Source of the DNA: Actinomycetes bacterium
Lineage (GTDB): Bacteria > Actinomycetota > Actinomycetes > Propionibacteriales > Propionibacteriaceae
Length of the DNA: 14,384 nucleotides
Direction of reading: 5' to 3'
NCBI GenBank assembly: GCA_023443125.1
Contig: JAEZVO010000061.1
Location: forward strand, 1 to 14,384
Position numbers and translations under genes: made by a program. A model generated the notes under the pieces. The model saw only the letters and a program-made list of their open reading frames with translations, did no database searches and was not told the origin of the DNA. Shown here one piece after another: positions 7,079 to 14,087 of the stretch. Each line of letters opens with the position of its first letter. The first letter of the stretch is position 1.

Positions 7079-7942
7079 TTACTGAACAGCCATGGTGATC
7101 GGCCGGATGGTGAGTCCGCCGCGTCCCCAACCTCCGCCGGAGATCCATGTTCCTTCGTCGGTTTCGATGATCTCGGCACAGTGCTCGTCGAGGTCGACGT
7201 CGATGAGGTTGTCTGCGTCGAAGTGCAGCGGATCGTTCGATGCGTAGGCGAGCGTTCGGTCATATTCCCCAGATTCACAGACGAAGAGCACGTAGGTATC
7301 GGGGGAGAGCTTGCACACGAATGGAGACTCGGTCGGGCCACCAAAAGTGCCTGTCACGCCGGAATCGAAGGCGACGACGGGCTCACTCCACTGCTGCAGA
7401 TCGGGGCTGGTGCGCGCTGCAACCTGGTGGGTTCCTCCGTCGGGTTTCGAGGTGCGGGTGTAGTACATCACCCACTCGTCTCCGACGTTCAACACCATCG
7501 GATCGCGGGCGTCGAAACCGTCGGTGAAGAGGGGCCCGTCGGTGCTGTGCTGCCAGGTGAAGAGGTCGGTGCTGGTCGCGCATTCGATGCGGTACGCCTC
7601 GTGATCTTCAGCGCCGCCGCAGTAGAACATGAGATAGGTATCGCCTACGCGAATGATGTGTGGCGCCCACACGTGAGTTTCGCCGATATCTTCCCGTGCA
7701 TGCATCACGGCTGGATGCACCGTCCAAGGGCCATCCAGCGCCGGAGCGCTTGCGTGCAGGAAGAATTTCTCATCCAACGGATTCGCCGGTTCAGCATGCC
7801 AGATTCCGAACACGTGCCAATTTCCTTCGACATCTTGAACGAAGGTGTGGTCGTTGATATACCACTCTTCGCCGGGCTCAGGTGAAGCAGAAAGTAGCCG
7901 CTTTTTCTCACCGGAGATGATTGCAACAGTATCTTTGCTCAT
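7079..7942 (-). CDS. GH43/GH32-like five-bladed beta-propeller glycosidase
   Basis: A 287-residue protein without signal peptide, so probably cytoplasmic. It shows the three acidic positions of the GH-F/GH-J type propeller hydrolases: Asp31 in WYINDHTFV, Asp147 in DARDPMV and Glu205 in GGPTESPFV, plus HVWAPHIIRVGDTYLMFY and a late His254 in DEHCAEI. The RDP box resembles GH32 beta-fructofuranosidases, while the overall short single-domain form is closer to GH43. I cannot assign a CAZy family from sequence alone. It is encoded on the opposite strand to both the transporter and the GH183 gene, and starts 124 bases from the latter, suggesting a shared divergent control region. Ribosome site AAGGTTGGG precedes the ATG. 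By context it should trim imported furanose oligosaccharides; removal of beta-D-arabinofuranosyl ends is a possible role (inference). Confidence 0.8.
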   Translation of the reverse strand: MSKDTVAIISGEKKRLLSASPEPGEEWYINDHTFVQDVEGNWHVFGIWHAEPANPLDEKFFLHASAPALDGPWTVHPAVMHAREDIGETHVWAPHIIRVGDTYLMFYCGGAEDHEAYRIECATSTDLFTWQHSTDGPLFTDGFDARDPMVLNVGDEWVMYYTRTSKPDGGTHQVAARTSPDLQQWSEPVVAFDSGVTGTFGGPTESPFVCKLSPDTYVLFVCESGEYDRTLAYASNDPLHFDADNLIDVDLDEHCAEIIETDEGTWISGGGWGRGGLTIRPITMAVQ

Positions 7943-8066
7943 GTTCCCAACCTTACGTGATTGTCACACTGTCCCATGGCTGATCTGAGATTCAGGTAAG
8001 GTGTAATTCATCATCGACGTTTGGCGCACACGCGTACCGCAGAAGGCAATTCCAAAGGTGGATTTC
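7943..8066. promoter_or_regulatory. Divergent control region between GH43/GH32-like and GH183 genes
   Basis: This 124-base gap must hold promoters for both divergent genes. It contains a perfect inverted repeat GTGA-TTG-TCAC (7957-7967) that lies about 15 bases before the minus-strand start codon, and the TTGTCA within it resembles a -35 box for the plus strand. No convincing matching -10 was found for either direction. A good LacI-type TGNNANCGNTNNCA site is absent, unlike upstream of the GH172 gene, so control here may differ. A short AAAGGTGG ribosome site (about 8054-8061) precedes the GH183 start. Confidence 0.4.
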
Positions 8067-9149
8067 ATGCAGGGCCCTAGTTGGAAGATCGGCAGAAGAA
8101 CCGCCGTTGCTGGTGCTATGGGAGCGCTCTCGCTTCCTGCATTCACGGCATGTTCCAAAGAAGAGTCTGTGTGTCGTCGAATAGAGCGTATGGGCCCTGT
8201 AACCGGCCCGGATCTCACCACCACATTCAAGATGGAAGCCACCGATCTTGGCATTCCAGTCACCACCCCTGACGGGCGCATCCTGTTCATTTTTGGAGAT
8301 ACCTTCGAGGAGGCGTTCGTTCCGGGCGGGAACTGGCGCTCACCGGTAGGGCTGTTCGCAGATCCGAAGACCGCCACGAAGGGCCTGCAATGGACTTCGG
8401 CTGTGGGCGGCGACGTCGCGGAACAGCGCGTCGACTACGCCCACGACGACGGCACACTCTCGACGATTCTCCCTGCGGATGCCGTTGTCGTCGGCGACAC
8501 CATCTACCTGTGGGTCATGGTCAACGCCGGGCTCGGCAACGTGCTGCACACCGAGATTTGGACTTCGAAGGATTCTGGGGAGACGTGGGATCGCACGAAG
8601 GAAATGTTCGAGATGCGCCACATGGATGGGCGCATGCAGCAGTGCACGTGGGCGCTCGACGACGCCGGCAAATACGTGCATATGCTCACCACCGGCTTCC
8701 AGCGAGATAAACCAGCCATCGCTGCTCGTGTGCCTGCCGACCGCATCCTCGATCCCGAGGCCTACGAGGTGTATCAAGGCGACGGCAAGTGGGGGAGCGA
8801 CGCGCCCGTCGACATCATCCCCGGCAAGGTGGGGGAGATGTGCCTGCGCAAGGTCGATTCGCAGTGGATGCTCACCTGGTTTAACGTCGGCGAGTACCGC
8901 GTGGACGCGCTACGCGCCGACGAGGTGGTCGAGCTCGCAGACGCCAAGGCCGTCACACTCATCCATGGAGGGGAGTGGGATAAGGAAACCGACGACCACA
9001 TGGCCCAGCTCTACGGCCCGTACATCATTCCGGGCAGTAGCATGAAGGAGCTGCACCTGGTGGTGTCCCAATGGAATACCGCAATGGGCTGGCCCTACCA
9101 CGTGGAGCAGTTTAAGATTCAGCATCCATTTGAGGAAGTGTGTGAGTAG
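8067..9149 (+). CDS. GH183 family (former DUF4185) lipoprotein, candidate endo-D-arabinanase
   Basis: A 360-residue surface protein from the ATG at 8067, which follows AAAGGTGG at a proper distance; a GTG at 8058 overlaps that ribosome site and is less likely. The N terminus is a twin-arginine-like signal, IGRRTAVAGAMGALSLP, ending FTAC with candidate lipid-bearing Cys29 (the lipobox has Phe at -3, slightly atypical). DUF4185 hallmarks follow: VTGPDLTTT (45-53), ATDLGIP with Asp60, ILFIFGDTF with Asp78, NWRSPVGLF, WTSKDSGETW and MAQLYGPYIIPGSS. The family forms five-bladed propellers, and characterised members cut the alpha-D-arabinan of mycobacterial arabinogalactan and lipoarabinomannan internally. 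Asp60 and Asp78 are my guess for catalytic residues. It is 22 bases upstream of the LacI gene and likely co-transcribed. Family call is strong; activity is inferred from the family. Confidence 0.88.
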   Translation: MQGPSWKIGRRTAVAGAMGALSLPAFTACSKEESVCRRIERMGPVTGPDLTTTFKMEATDLGIPVTTPDGRILFIFGDTFEEAFVPGGNWRSPVGLFADPKTATKGLQWTSAVGGDVAEQRVDYAHDDGTLSTILPADAVVVGDTIYLWVMVNAGLGNVLHTEIWTSKDSGETWDRTKEMFEMRHMDGRMQQCTWALDDAGKYVHMLTTGFQRDKPAIAARVPADRILDPEAYEVYQGDGKWGSDAPVDIIPGKVGEMCLRKVDSQWMLTWFNVGEYRVDALRADEVVELADAKAVTLIHGGEWDKETDDHMAQLYGPYIIPGSSMKELHLVVSQWNTAMGWPYHVEQFKIQHPFEEVCE

Positions 9150-9171
9150 TGATCCGCGTCGGGAGAGTTGC

Positions 9172-10179
9172 ATGAACCGCCGGGTCACGATGAAAGACAT
9201 CGCGGAGGCTTGCGGGGTGTCCGTCGCGACGGTGTCGCGCGTGCTCAATGGCAACCCGCGCGTCGCCCCCGAGCTCGTGGAGCGCGTGGAGCGGGAGATT
9301 AGCGACCAGCAGTATCGCCCCAACGGGGTGGGGCGGGCACTGCGGAAGCAACGCGGCGACCTGTGGGCCGCCATCGTGCCCGATGTGCGCAACCCGTTCT
9401 TTCACCGTCTGCTGGAGTCGTTCGAGAAAGTGGCTCACCAGCACGGATACGCCGTGATGCTGTGCAACACGCATGAGGATTTGGCACTCGAACGCTCCGC
9501 GATTGACGCCGTCATTTCGCACCAAGCCGCGGGGGTCCTCGTCGCGGCAGTATCTGCGACGAAAACCTCGCTGCATCCGCTGCAGTTGCAGGGTATCCCT
9601 GTGGTTTCCGTCGATCGACTTGTCACTGATTTCAGCGGTGACCGCATCAACGTCGACAACCCTGTCATCGGCACCATGGTCGCCGAACACTTCCTGGAAC
9701 AGGGCTGGCGCAACCCTGTCGTCGTGGCGCACGAGGGGCGGCTCAGCCCCCTCAACGAGCGCGTGCGCGGTTTCGTCGACGCGATGCACGAGCGAGGCAT
9801 CGATGTACCCCCGTCACGAGTGCTGCACCTGCCTTTTGAGTCAGCGTCGACGCCTGAACAACTCGTCTCGGCGATGGCCGACCCGAGCATCGACTCCGTG
9901 TTCGCCGTCACGAACACGCTCTCTGCAGAGGCCTACCGTGCGCTCCGGGGTGCGGGCCGCAAGATTGGCACCGACGTGGCCCTCGTCGGTGTCGATGACG
10001 ACCGCTGGAATGTGATGGTGGATCCGCCCGTGACCGTGGTCGACCAGCCGGCCGAGCACTTGGGGCAGTGGGCCGGAGAAGTGCTCCAAGGGCGCATCAC
10101 CGGCAACGCTGCGGGCAATGCGCGCATGCTGCTCGAACCCGAGTGGCGCATTCGCGCCAGCTCGGTGCGCGCCGGCTGA
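9172..10179 (+). CDS. LacI/GalR-family transcriptional regulator
   Basis: A 335-residue repressor-type protein. Residues 7-26, MKDIAEACGVSVATVSRVLN, are the classic LacI helix-turn-helix, followed by GNPRVAPELVERV and the hinge region QYRPNGVGRALRKQ. Residues about 63-320 form a periplasmic-binding-protein-like effector domain, with VPDVRNPFFHRLLES, AAGVLVAAV, IPVVSVDR and VALVGVDDDRW segments. The ATG at 9172 has GGGAGAG five bases upstream; a TTG at 9130 would overlap the GH183 gene and add 14 residues outside the family profile. Placed directly behind the GH183 gene, it probably senses an imported sugar and controls the locus; the palindrome at 2538-2555 is the best target seen. It is convergent with the GH13 gene, 20 bases away, with no clear terminator. 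Confidence 0.96.
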   Translation: MNRRVTMKDIAEACGVSVATVSRVLNGNPRVAPELVERVEREISDQQYRPNGVGRALRKQRGDLWAAIVPDVRNPFFHRLLESFEKVAHQHGYAVMLCNTHEDLALERSAIDAVISHQAAGVLVAAVSATKTSLHPLQLQGIPVVSVDRLVTDFSGDRINVDNPVIGTMVAEHFLEQGWRNPVVVAHEGRLSPLNERVRGFVDAMHERGIDVPPSRVLHLPFESASTPEQLVSAMADPSIDSVFAVTNTLSAEAYRALRGAGRKIGTDVALVGVDDDRWNVMVDPPVTVVDQPAEHLGQWAGEVLQGRITGNAAGNARMLLEPEWRIRASSVRAG

Positions 10180-10199
10180 GTAGTATCCGACGCAGCGGC

Positions 10200-12437
10200 T
10201 TACTGCTCCCTTGGGGTCTCTTCTCGTACGATCAGCGCGACGGCACCGAAAGGCTGCACGGTGGCAGAGAATCCACCCAAGTCGTCCACCTCGGCGATAC
10301 GGCGTCTGGTGCTGAGATCCACGACGCGGCCGGCGGGGATCTCGTCGCTACGGATGTAGCCGGAGAGTTTCTCTTCCGAGAAGTTGAGCAGGGTGATCTG
10401 CGTATGGCCGTCGCTGAGACGGTTGACGAGCGCCAAGAGTGCCTTGTGCGGCACCTCGGGCACGTCGACGAGCGAGGCCGTTGCGAGCGCGAACCGCTTG
10501 CGAACGTGGAGGATCTTCGACAGCTTGCTCGCGAACGACTGCGGATCGTCCAGCTGCTGGGGGAGTGAGCCGTAGAGCGCGCGAGCGCGCGGCATGCCCG
10601 ACGACGACTTCACGGCGTCTGGCGCCAGGTCCATGAGGTCGTAGGCGCCTCGTTCGATCCAGCGCGTGTCGCCGTCTTTGACGAGCTGCTTGACGTCGTC
10701 GATGTCGACGGGGAGCGCGCCGACGAGGTCCCAGCCCGACAGCGCGAACACGCCAGGCTGCCACGCGTTGTATGCAGCGAGGAGGAGGTGCGCGGCCTGG
10801 ATGCGTTCGACGTCGGCATCCTCGATGGCGTCGAGGTCACGAATCCCGAGGCTTGCTGTGATGACTGAGGCCGTGGTGCATGCGATGCCGTTGGTCGTGA
10901 ACACCCGGTTGTATGGCGCGGCGTCGCCGGTGAGCTTCTCGCGCATCGTGGCGCGCACGTGATCGGCAAGCTCCAGGCCCGTGTACGTTTCCCCGCCGAA
11001 CTCGTACTCGTCGTCGCGGTGGCGGGCCGTGAAGTGGACGAGCTCGTAGGTGAGCTCGTCGTGGTTTTGGAGCGCGTGTACGAGCGATGCTTGATCGATG
11101 CCGAGCCGCATGGCTTCACGGAGTGTGAGGCGGAGGAACTCGGTATCTTGCGTAGCCAGAGCGAATTGGTAGGCGGGGCGCGTGATGAAGTCGTAGCTCA
11201 GATCGGGGCCGACGGCGCCCGTCGCGGCGATGTCGTCGATGGAGAGATTGAGCTCTTGAAACGTGAATCCGCCAACCTTGCGCACCATCGAACCGATGAG
11301 CTGGTTCGCAGCCTGCGAAAGCGGATGCCCTTCCGACCAGGCGGGGGAGAGGTCGATCGACTTTTCTACGCCCAGGAAGCCGTTCGCATCCAGGCGCAGC
11401 CCACCAGAGCCGAGGTCGAGGAGGGAATGGAGGGCGTCGCCCATGACGAGGCGCATGCCGGCGAACGTTGGGTCGAGCCAGTTGATCGACGGCTGACCGT
11501 CCTTGAAGTAGTGGAGGTACACCCAGCGGCGTTCAATGCCGTCGCAATCATGGATGGGGCGGGTGACGGACCAGTTCGTTTCCTTCACTCCCGGCTCGTA
11601 GAAGATGACGCGCTGCAGCTCGCCGATGATGTACCCGGCATCTGCGAGTGCGCGTTCGCTGGCTGGGTCGAGGTTGACCGAATCCTTACCCTCGGGCACG
11701 TCCGGCAGGAGGTGCCAGGCTTCCTCGGGGATGTCCACCATGTGGTAGATGCCGGGGTAGTCGCCGTAGTTCAGTTCGGCCAGGCGGAAGTCGGCGCCCT
11801 TGCCAGTGTGGCCAGGCACGATGTCGTCGATCACGGTGCCGTCGTGCGATGCCGCGTTCTCGCACATGGCGCGGAACTCTTCCTCCGTGCCGAACAGCGA
11901 GTCGATGCCCATCGAGATGCGGTCGAAGTGGCCGTCGACGCTGGGGGTGTGGTCCCACCCCGAGATGCCTCCGGCGAGCTTGACCGGCCCGGTGTGGACG
12001 GCGTCGATACCGATGGTTGAGAATGCCTCCCACAGGGCCTCGTCGCCGAGCACGCCCAAGAATGACTGTCTGCGAGCACCTATGAGGCTCAGCGGATAGG
12101 CCGTGTACCACACCGACGCTTGCTCAGCGGCGGCGCGCGGGTCCGGCGAGGCAAACGCGTTGGCCCACATAAGGTGATTGCCGGCGAGCTGGCGGGACAG
12201 CCTGGAGGCGTCGGCCAGCATCGATTGGTCTTCCAGCCATTCCACATACGCACGATTGCGCCCGTCGGCCTCAAACGGCGGCGGGGGCACGTGCTCGGAT
12301 TGCTTAGCCTTGCGGCTAGCCCGAGGGCGAAGCCTGGCCGGGCGAGCAGCAAATCGTTGCTGATCGAAGTTCAGCTCGGCATTGAGATCTTCCTCAAGGG
12401 CATTGTCAGGCATGGGTTGTTCGGGCGTGCTGGTCAC
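10200..12437 (-). CDS. GH13-family alpha-glucan enzyme, trehalose-synthase/maltose glucosyltransferase-like
   Basis: A 745-residue cytoplasmic protein. After a charged, Pro/Arg-rich N-terminal extension (about 1-80), the alpha-amylase barrel shows the conserved regions: DDIVPGHTG (region I variant), nucleophile Asp350 in GGLRLDANGF, acid/base Glu395 in GFTFQELNL, and Asp460 in ALQNHDELTY. The C terminus (about 660-740) is a beta-rich domain, LLNFSEEKLSGYI, as in amylases and trehalose synthases. All three catalytic acids are present, so it should be active. Overall look suggests an intracellular transglycosylating or isomerising enzyme such as trehalose synthase (maltose to trehalose), but subfamily and substrate are uncertain. 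The start is a GTG at 12435-12437 with a weak ribosome site; an ATG at 12413 is a possible alternative without one. It follows the GNAT gene by 27 bases. A link to the D-arabinan locus is not evident. Confidence 0.85.
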   Translation of the reverse strand: MTSTPEQPMPDNALEEDLNAELNFDQQRFAARPARLRPRASRKAKQSEHVPPPPFEADGRNRAYVEWLEDQSMLADASRLSRQLAGNHLMWANAFASPDPRAAAEQASVWYTAYPLSLIGARRQSFLGVLGDEALWEAFSTIGIDAVHTGPVKLAGGISGWDHTPSVDGHFDRISMGIDSLFGTEEEFRAMCENAASHDGTVIDDIVPGHTGKGADFRLAELNYGDYPGIYHMVDIPEEAWHLLPDVPEGKDSVNLDPASERALADAGYIIGELQRVIFYEPGVKETNWSVTRPIHDCDGIERRWVYLHYFKDGQPSINWLDPTFAGMRLVMGDALHSLLDLGSGGLRLDANGFLGVEKSIDLSPAWSEGHPLSQAANQLIGSMVRKVGGFTFQELNLSIDDIAATGAVGPDLSYDFITRPAYQFALATQDTEFLRLTLREAMRLGIDQASLVHALQNHDELTYELVHFTARHRDDEYEFGGETYTGLELADHVRATMREKLTGDAAPYNRVFTTNGIACTTASVITASLGIRDLDAIEDADVERIQAAHLLLAAYNAWQPGVFALSGWDLVGALPVDIDDVKQLVKDGDTRWIERGAYDLMDLAPDAVKSSSGMPRARALYGSLPQQLDDPQSFASKLSKILHVRKRFALATASLVDVPEVPHKALLALVNRLSDGHTQITLLNFSEEKLSGYIRSDEIPAGRVVDLSTRRRIAEVDDLGGFSATVQPFGAVALIVREETPREQ

Positions 12438-12464
12438 AGACTCACGATAGCCAATGGGCTAGCG

Positions 12465-12983
12465 TCACCGCAGTTCTTGGAACTCTCGTCGATGCATCAC
12501 CAGTGTCTCGACGCCGTCAGCTGCGGGGGAGTCGAACCACAGGGTCGGGATAAACCCGTTCTTTTCCAGTACCCGACGGGAAGCGTGGTTGCGATGGTCT
12601 GGGCATGAAACCACGCCCGTTGCCGTCGGAAACATCCACTGGCTGAGTTCCACCAGCTCCTGGATCAAGATCGTGCCGAGTCCTTGACCAATCAGCGTGG
12701 TCAGGCCGATGCAAAAGTCCACACCGACGTCGGAGGCCTCAGCAGGAATCACGTCGCCAGGGGGAAGGTCGGCGACGCGATAGAGCTGGGCATATCCGAC
12801 GTCGATGCCTTGGCGATGCAAGACCAGCATCCGTACGGGGGACCTGCCATCCAAGCGCGGGCCGAAACGTTCGTGGGCTTCAGCAAGCGTGAGCTTCGGA
12901 AACCACGGCGCAGCGGCAGGGGACTGCTGCCATGCGACGACATTGGGAAGATCGTCTACCCGCAGTGGCCGAAACGTGAACAT
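12465..12983 (-). CDS. GNAT-family N-acetyltransferase (AAC(6')-like fold)
   Basis: A 172-residue single-domain acetyltransferase. The acetyl-CoA pyrophosphate loop is seen as LIGQGLGT (residues 97-104), preceded by the strand VGVDFCIG, and followed by motif B, NHASRRVLEKNGF (132-144). The arrangement FRPLRVDDLP at the start, WFPKLTLAEAHERFG, then the GQGLG loop is like the AAC(6')-I / RimJ-like branch. The acceptor substrate cannot be told from sequence, and resistance to aminoglycosides should not be assumed. It lies between the small membrane protein (38 bases upstream) and the GH13 gene (27 bases downstream) on the same strand, so all three may share a transcript. Confidence 0.88.
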   Translation of the reverse strand: MFTFRPLRVDDLPNVVAWQQSPAAAPWFPKLTLAEAHERFGPRLDGRSPVRMLVLHRQGIDVGYAQLYRVADLPPGDVIPAEASDVGVDFCIGLTTLIGQGLGTILIQELVELSQWMFPTATGVVSCPDHRNHASRRVLEKNGFIPTLWFDSPAADGVETLVMHRREFQELR

Positions 12984-13021
12984 ACCTCGAGCCTAGAACG
13001 TGGCTGGAGACGCTGTGCATC

Positions 13022-13630
13022 TCAGCAGGTGAAGGTGAATCTGTTGGGCCACATCTGGCCGTGTTGCTGTTGCGTCACGTCGAAGACCAACGTGGCTTGA
13101 CCGCCTGTGTGCGTGAGCGAGAATCTGGCGTTTCTCGCGGGAAACGGGTAGTCGTCGGAGGAGTAGGAGACGACGTCGTGGAGGAACCACTCAGTGCTGC
13201 GGCGCACCATTACGGTGCCATAGCCTTGAAAGAGGTACTGCCGTTCGACCGCGACGACATCACACGGCATCGCAGCGGTTGACAATAGTGTCAGCGTGGG
13301 GCGATCGATGGATTGGGCCAGGACGGCGACGGACGAGACGAGAGCCACCGCTACGCAGCCAATCACCGCGATCACCCGAGATGCACAGCGAGCAAACGTA
13401 CGCCAGGCGCCGGCGACGAGCAAGATGACGACGAGCACGAACGCCATTGCGAAAAGCGCCGAACTGACGTCGAGCGGGGAGATAAACACCGATTCCACAA
13501 GGAGGATCGGAACGGGCAAGAGCCACAGCGCTAGACCCGCCGCGACGACCACAGCGATTGCCAGAAACCACCAACGAGCGCCGGAGCGCTTGGGTCTGTC
13601 TAGGCGATGCGTCACAGTCGAAGATTTCAT
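13022..13630 (-). CDS. Hypothetical membrane protein with extracytoplasmic C-terminal domain
   Basis: A 202-residue protein I do not recognise. A basic N-terminal tail (residues 1-19) is followed by three hydrophobic helices at about 20-48, 55-77 and 84-106, which would leave residues 107-202 outside the cell. The outer part has two cysteines, Cys123 and the last residue Cys202, that could form a disulfide, and a beta-like pattern (TEWFLHDVVSYSSDDYPFP, ATLVFDVTQ). The ATG at 13628-13630 has only a weak ribosome site, but no better start is seen. It is the first gene of the minus-strand run with the GNAT and GH13 genes. Codon use looks like the rest of the window, supporting a real gene. Confidence 0.65.
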   Translation of the reverse strand: MKSSTVTHRLDRPKRSGARWWFLAIAVVVAAGLALWLLPVPILLVESVFISPLDVSSALFAMAFVLVVILLVAGAWRTFARCASRVIAVIGCVAVALVSSVAVLAQSIDRPTLTLLSTAAMPCDVVAVERQYLFQGYGTVMVRRSTEWFLHDVVSYSSDDYPFPARNARFSLTHTGGQATLVFDVTQQQHGQMWPNRFTFTC

Positions 13631-13793
13631 AGCGAACTGCGCCTACCGTAGCAATTGGGTAGTTGGTCAGTTTTGATGAGCGCAAGATCTGCTCCGTGAA
13701 CTAAGAAACACGGGGGATTCAGCCGAGGCCAATTAAGCAGTCTTGCCTACTATCGCGAGATCGCACCTTTGACATCAGGAGGCTGCGCATGGA
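13631..13793. other. Intergenic region at the boundary to the AT-richer edge
   Basis: A 163-base gap between the membrane-protein gene and the chimeric dehydrogenase fragment. It should hold the minus-strand promoter of the membrane-protein run, but I could not pick out convincing -35/-10 boxes. A perfect AGGAGG six bases before a plus-strand ATG (13789) lies at its end; the ORF behind it looks like a shadow of the minus-strand frame. No tRNA, insertion sequence or repeat was recognised. Confidence 0.4.
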
Positions 13794-14087
13794 CTACACC
13801 AAGCTGATAGTCGCGCTCGTTTCGTGCACCTCGTCGTCGGGGTCTGTCCAAGTGACCCTGCAAAGGGCTGAGCCGGGAGAGCCCATGTTTGGGATGAACG
13901 GAACAGGATGTTTAGCTCCTGGCGCCAGCCGAGCTATTGGGTCGCTGAGCAAGCGCACGCCGTTGGCAGGGTTACCCTCGGCGTCTTCCAGCCTGTAGGA
14001 CACATCGTATCCTTCCCGAAATAGCCGGGACACGGCTGCTCGACCGATGCCCTTGGTCGCGCCGGTGACGAGAACGTGTTTACGCAT
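13794..14087 (-). pseudogene. Chimeric fragment: SDR dehydrogenase N terminus joined to an unrelated tail
   Basis: A 97-residue frame starting at the ATG 14085-14087 with GGGAG upstream. Residues 1-29, MRKHVLVTGATKGIGRA then VSRLFREGYDV, are the start of a short-chain dehydrogenase/reductase, including the TGATKGIG cofactor loop. From about residue 30 the sequence changes to SYRLEDAEGNPANGVRLLSD and ends VTWTDPDDEVHETSATISLV, which contains none of the SDR parts (no NNAG, no catalytic Ser-Tyr-Lys) and looks like the end of a different, unknown protein. A functional SDR needs about 230-260 residues, so this is best read as a deletion or recombination scar. Its start overlaps the end of the ABC ATPase gene by eight bases, so the dehydrogenase was probably once translated together with it. 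Confidence 0.6.

Noticed and set aside
10959..12020. Long plus-strand ORF (353 codons) opposite the GH13 gene
   Set aside because: It is a shadow of the GH13 frame, which contains all catalytic regions; the plus-strand product has no recognisable domain.
13789..13998. Plus-strand ORF with a perfect AGGAGG before its ATG
   Set aside because: The 69-residue product is low in recognisable structure (Ser/Gly-rich) and lies opposite the minus-strand chimeric frame, whose SDR half is clearly coding. The ribosome-site match may be chance or the trace of a truncated gene.
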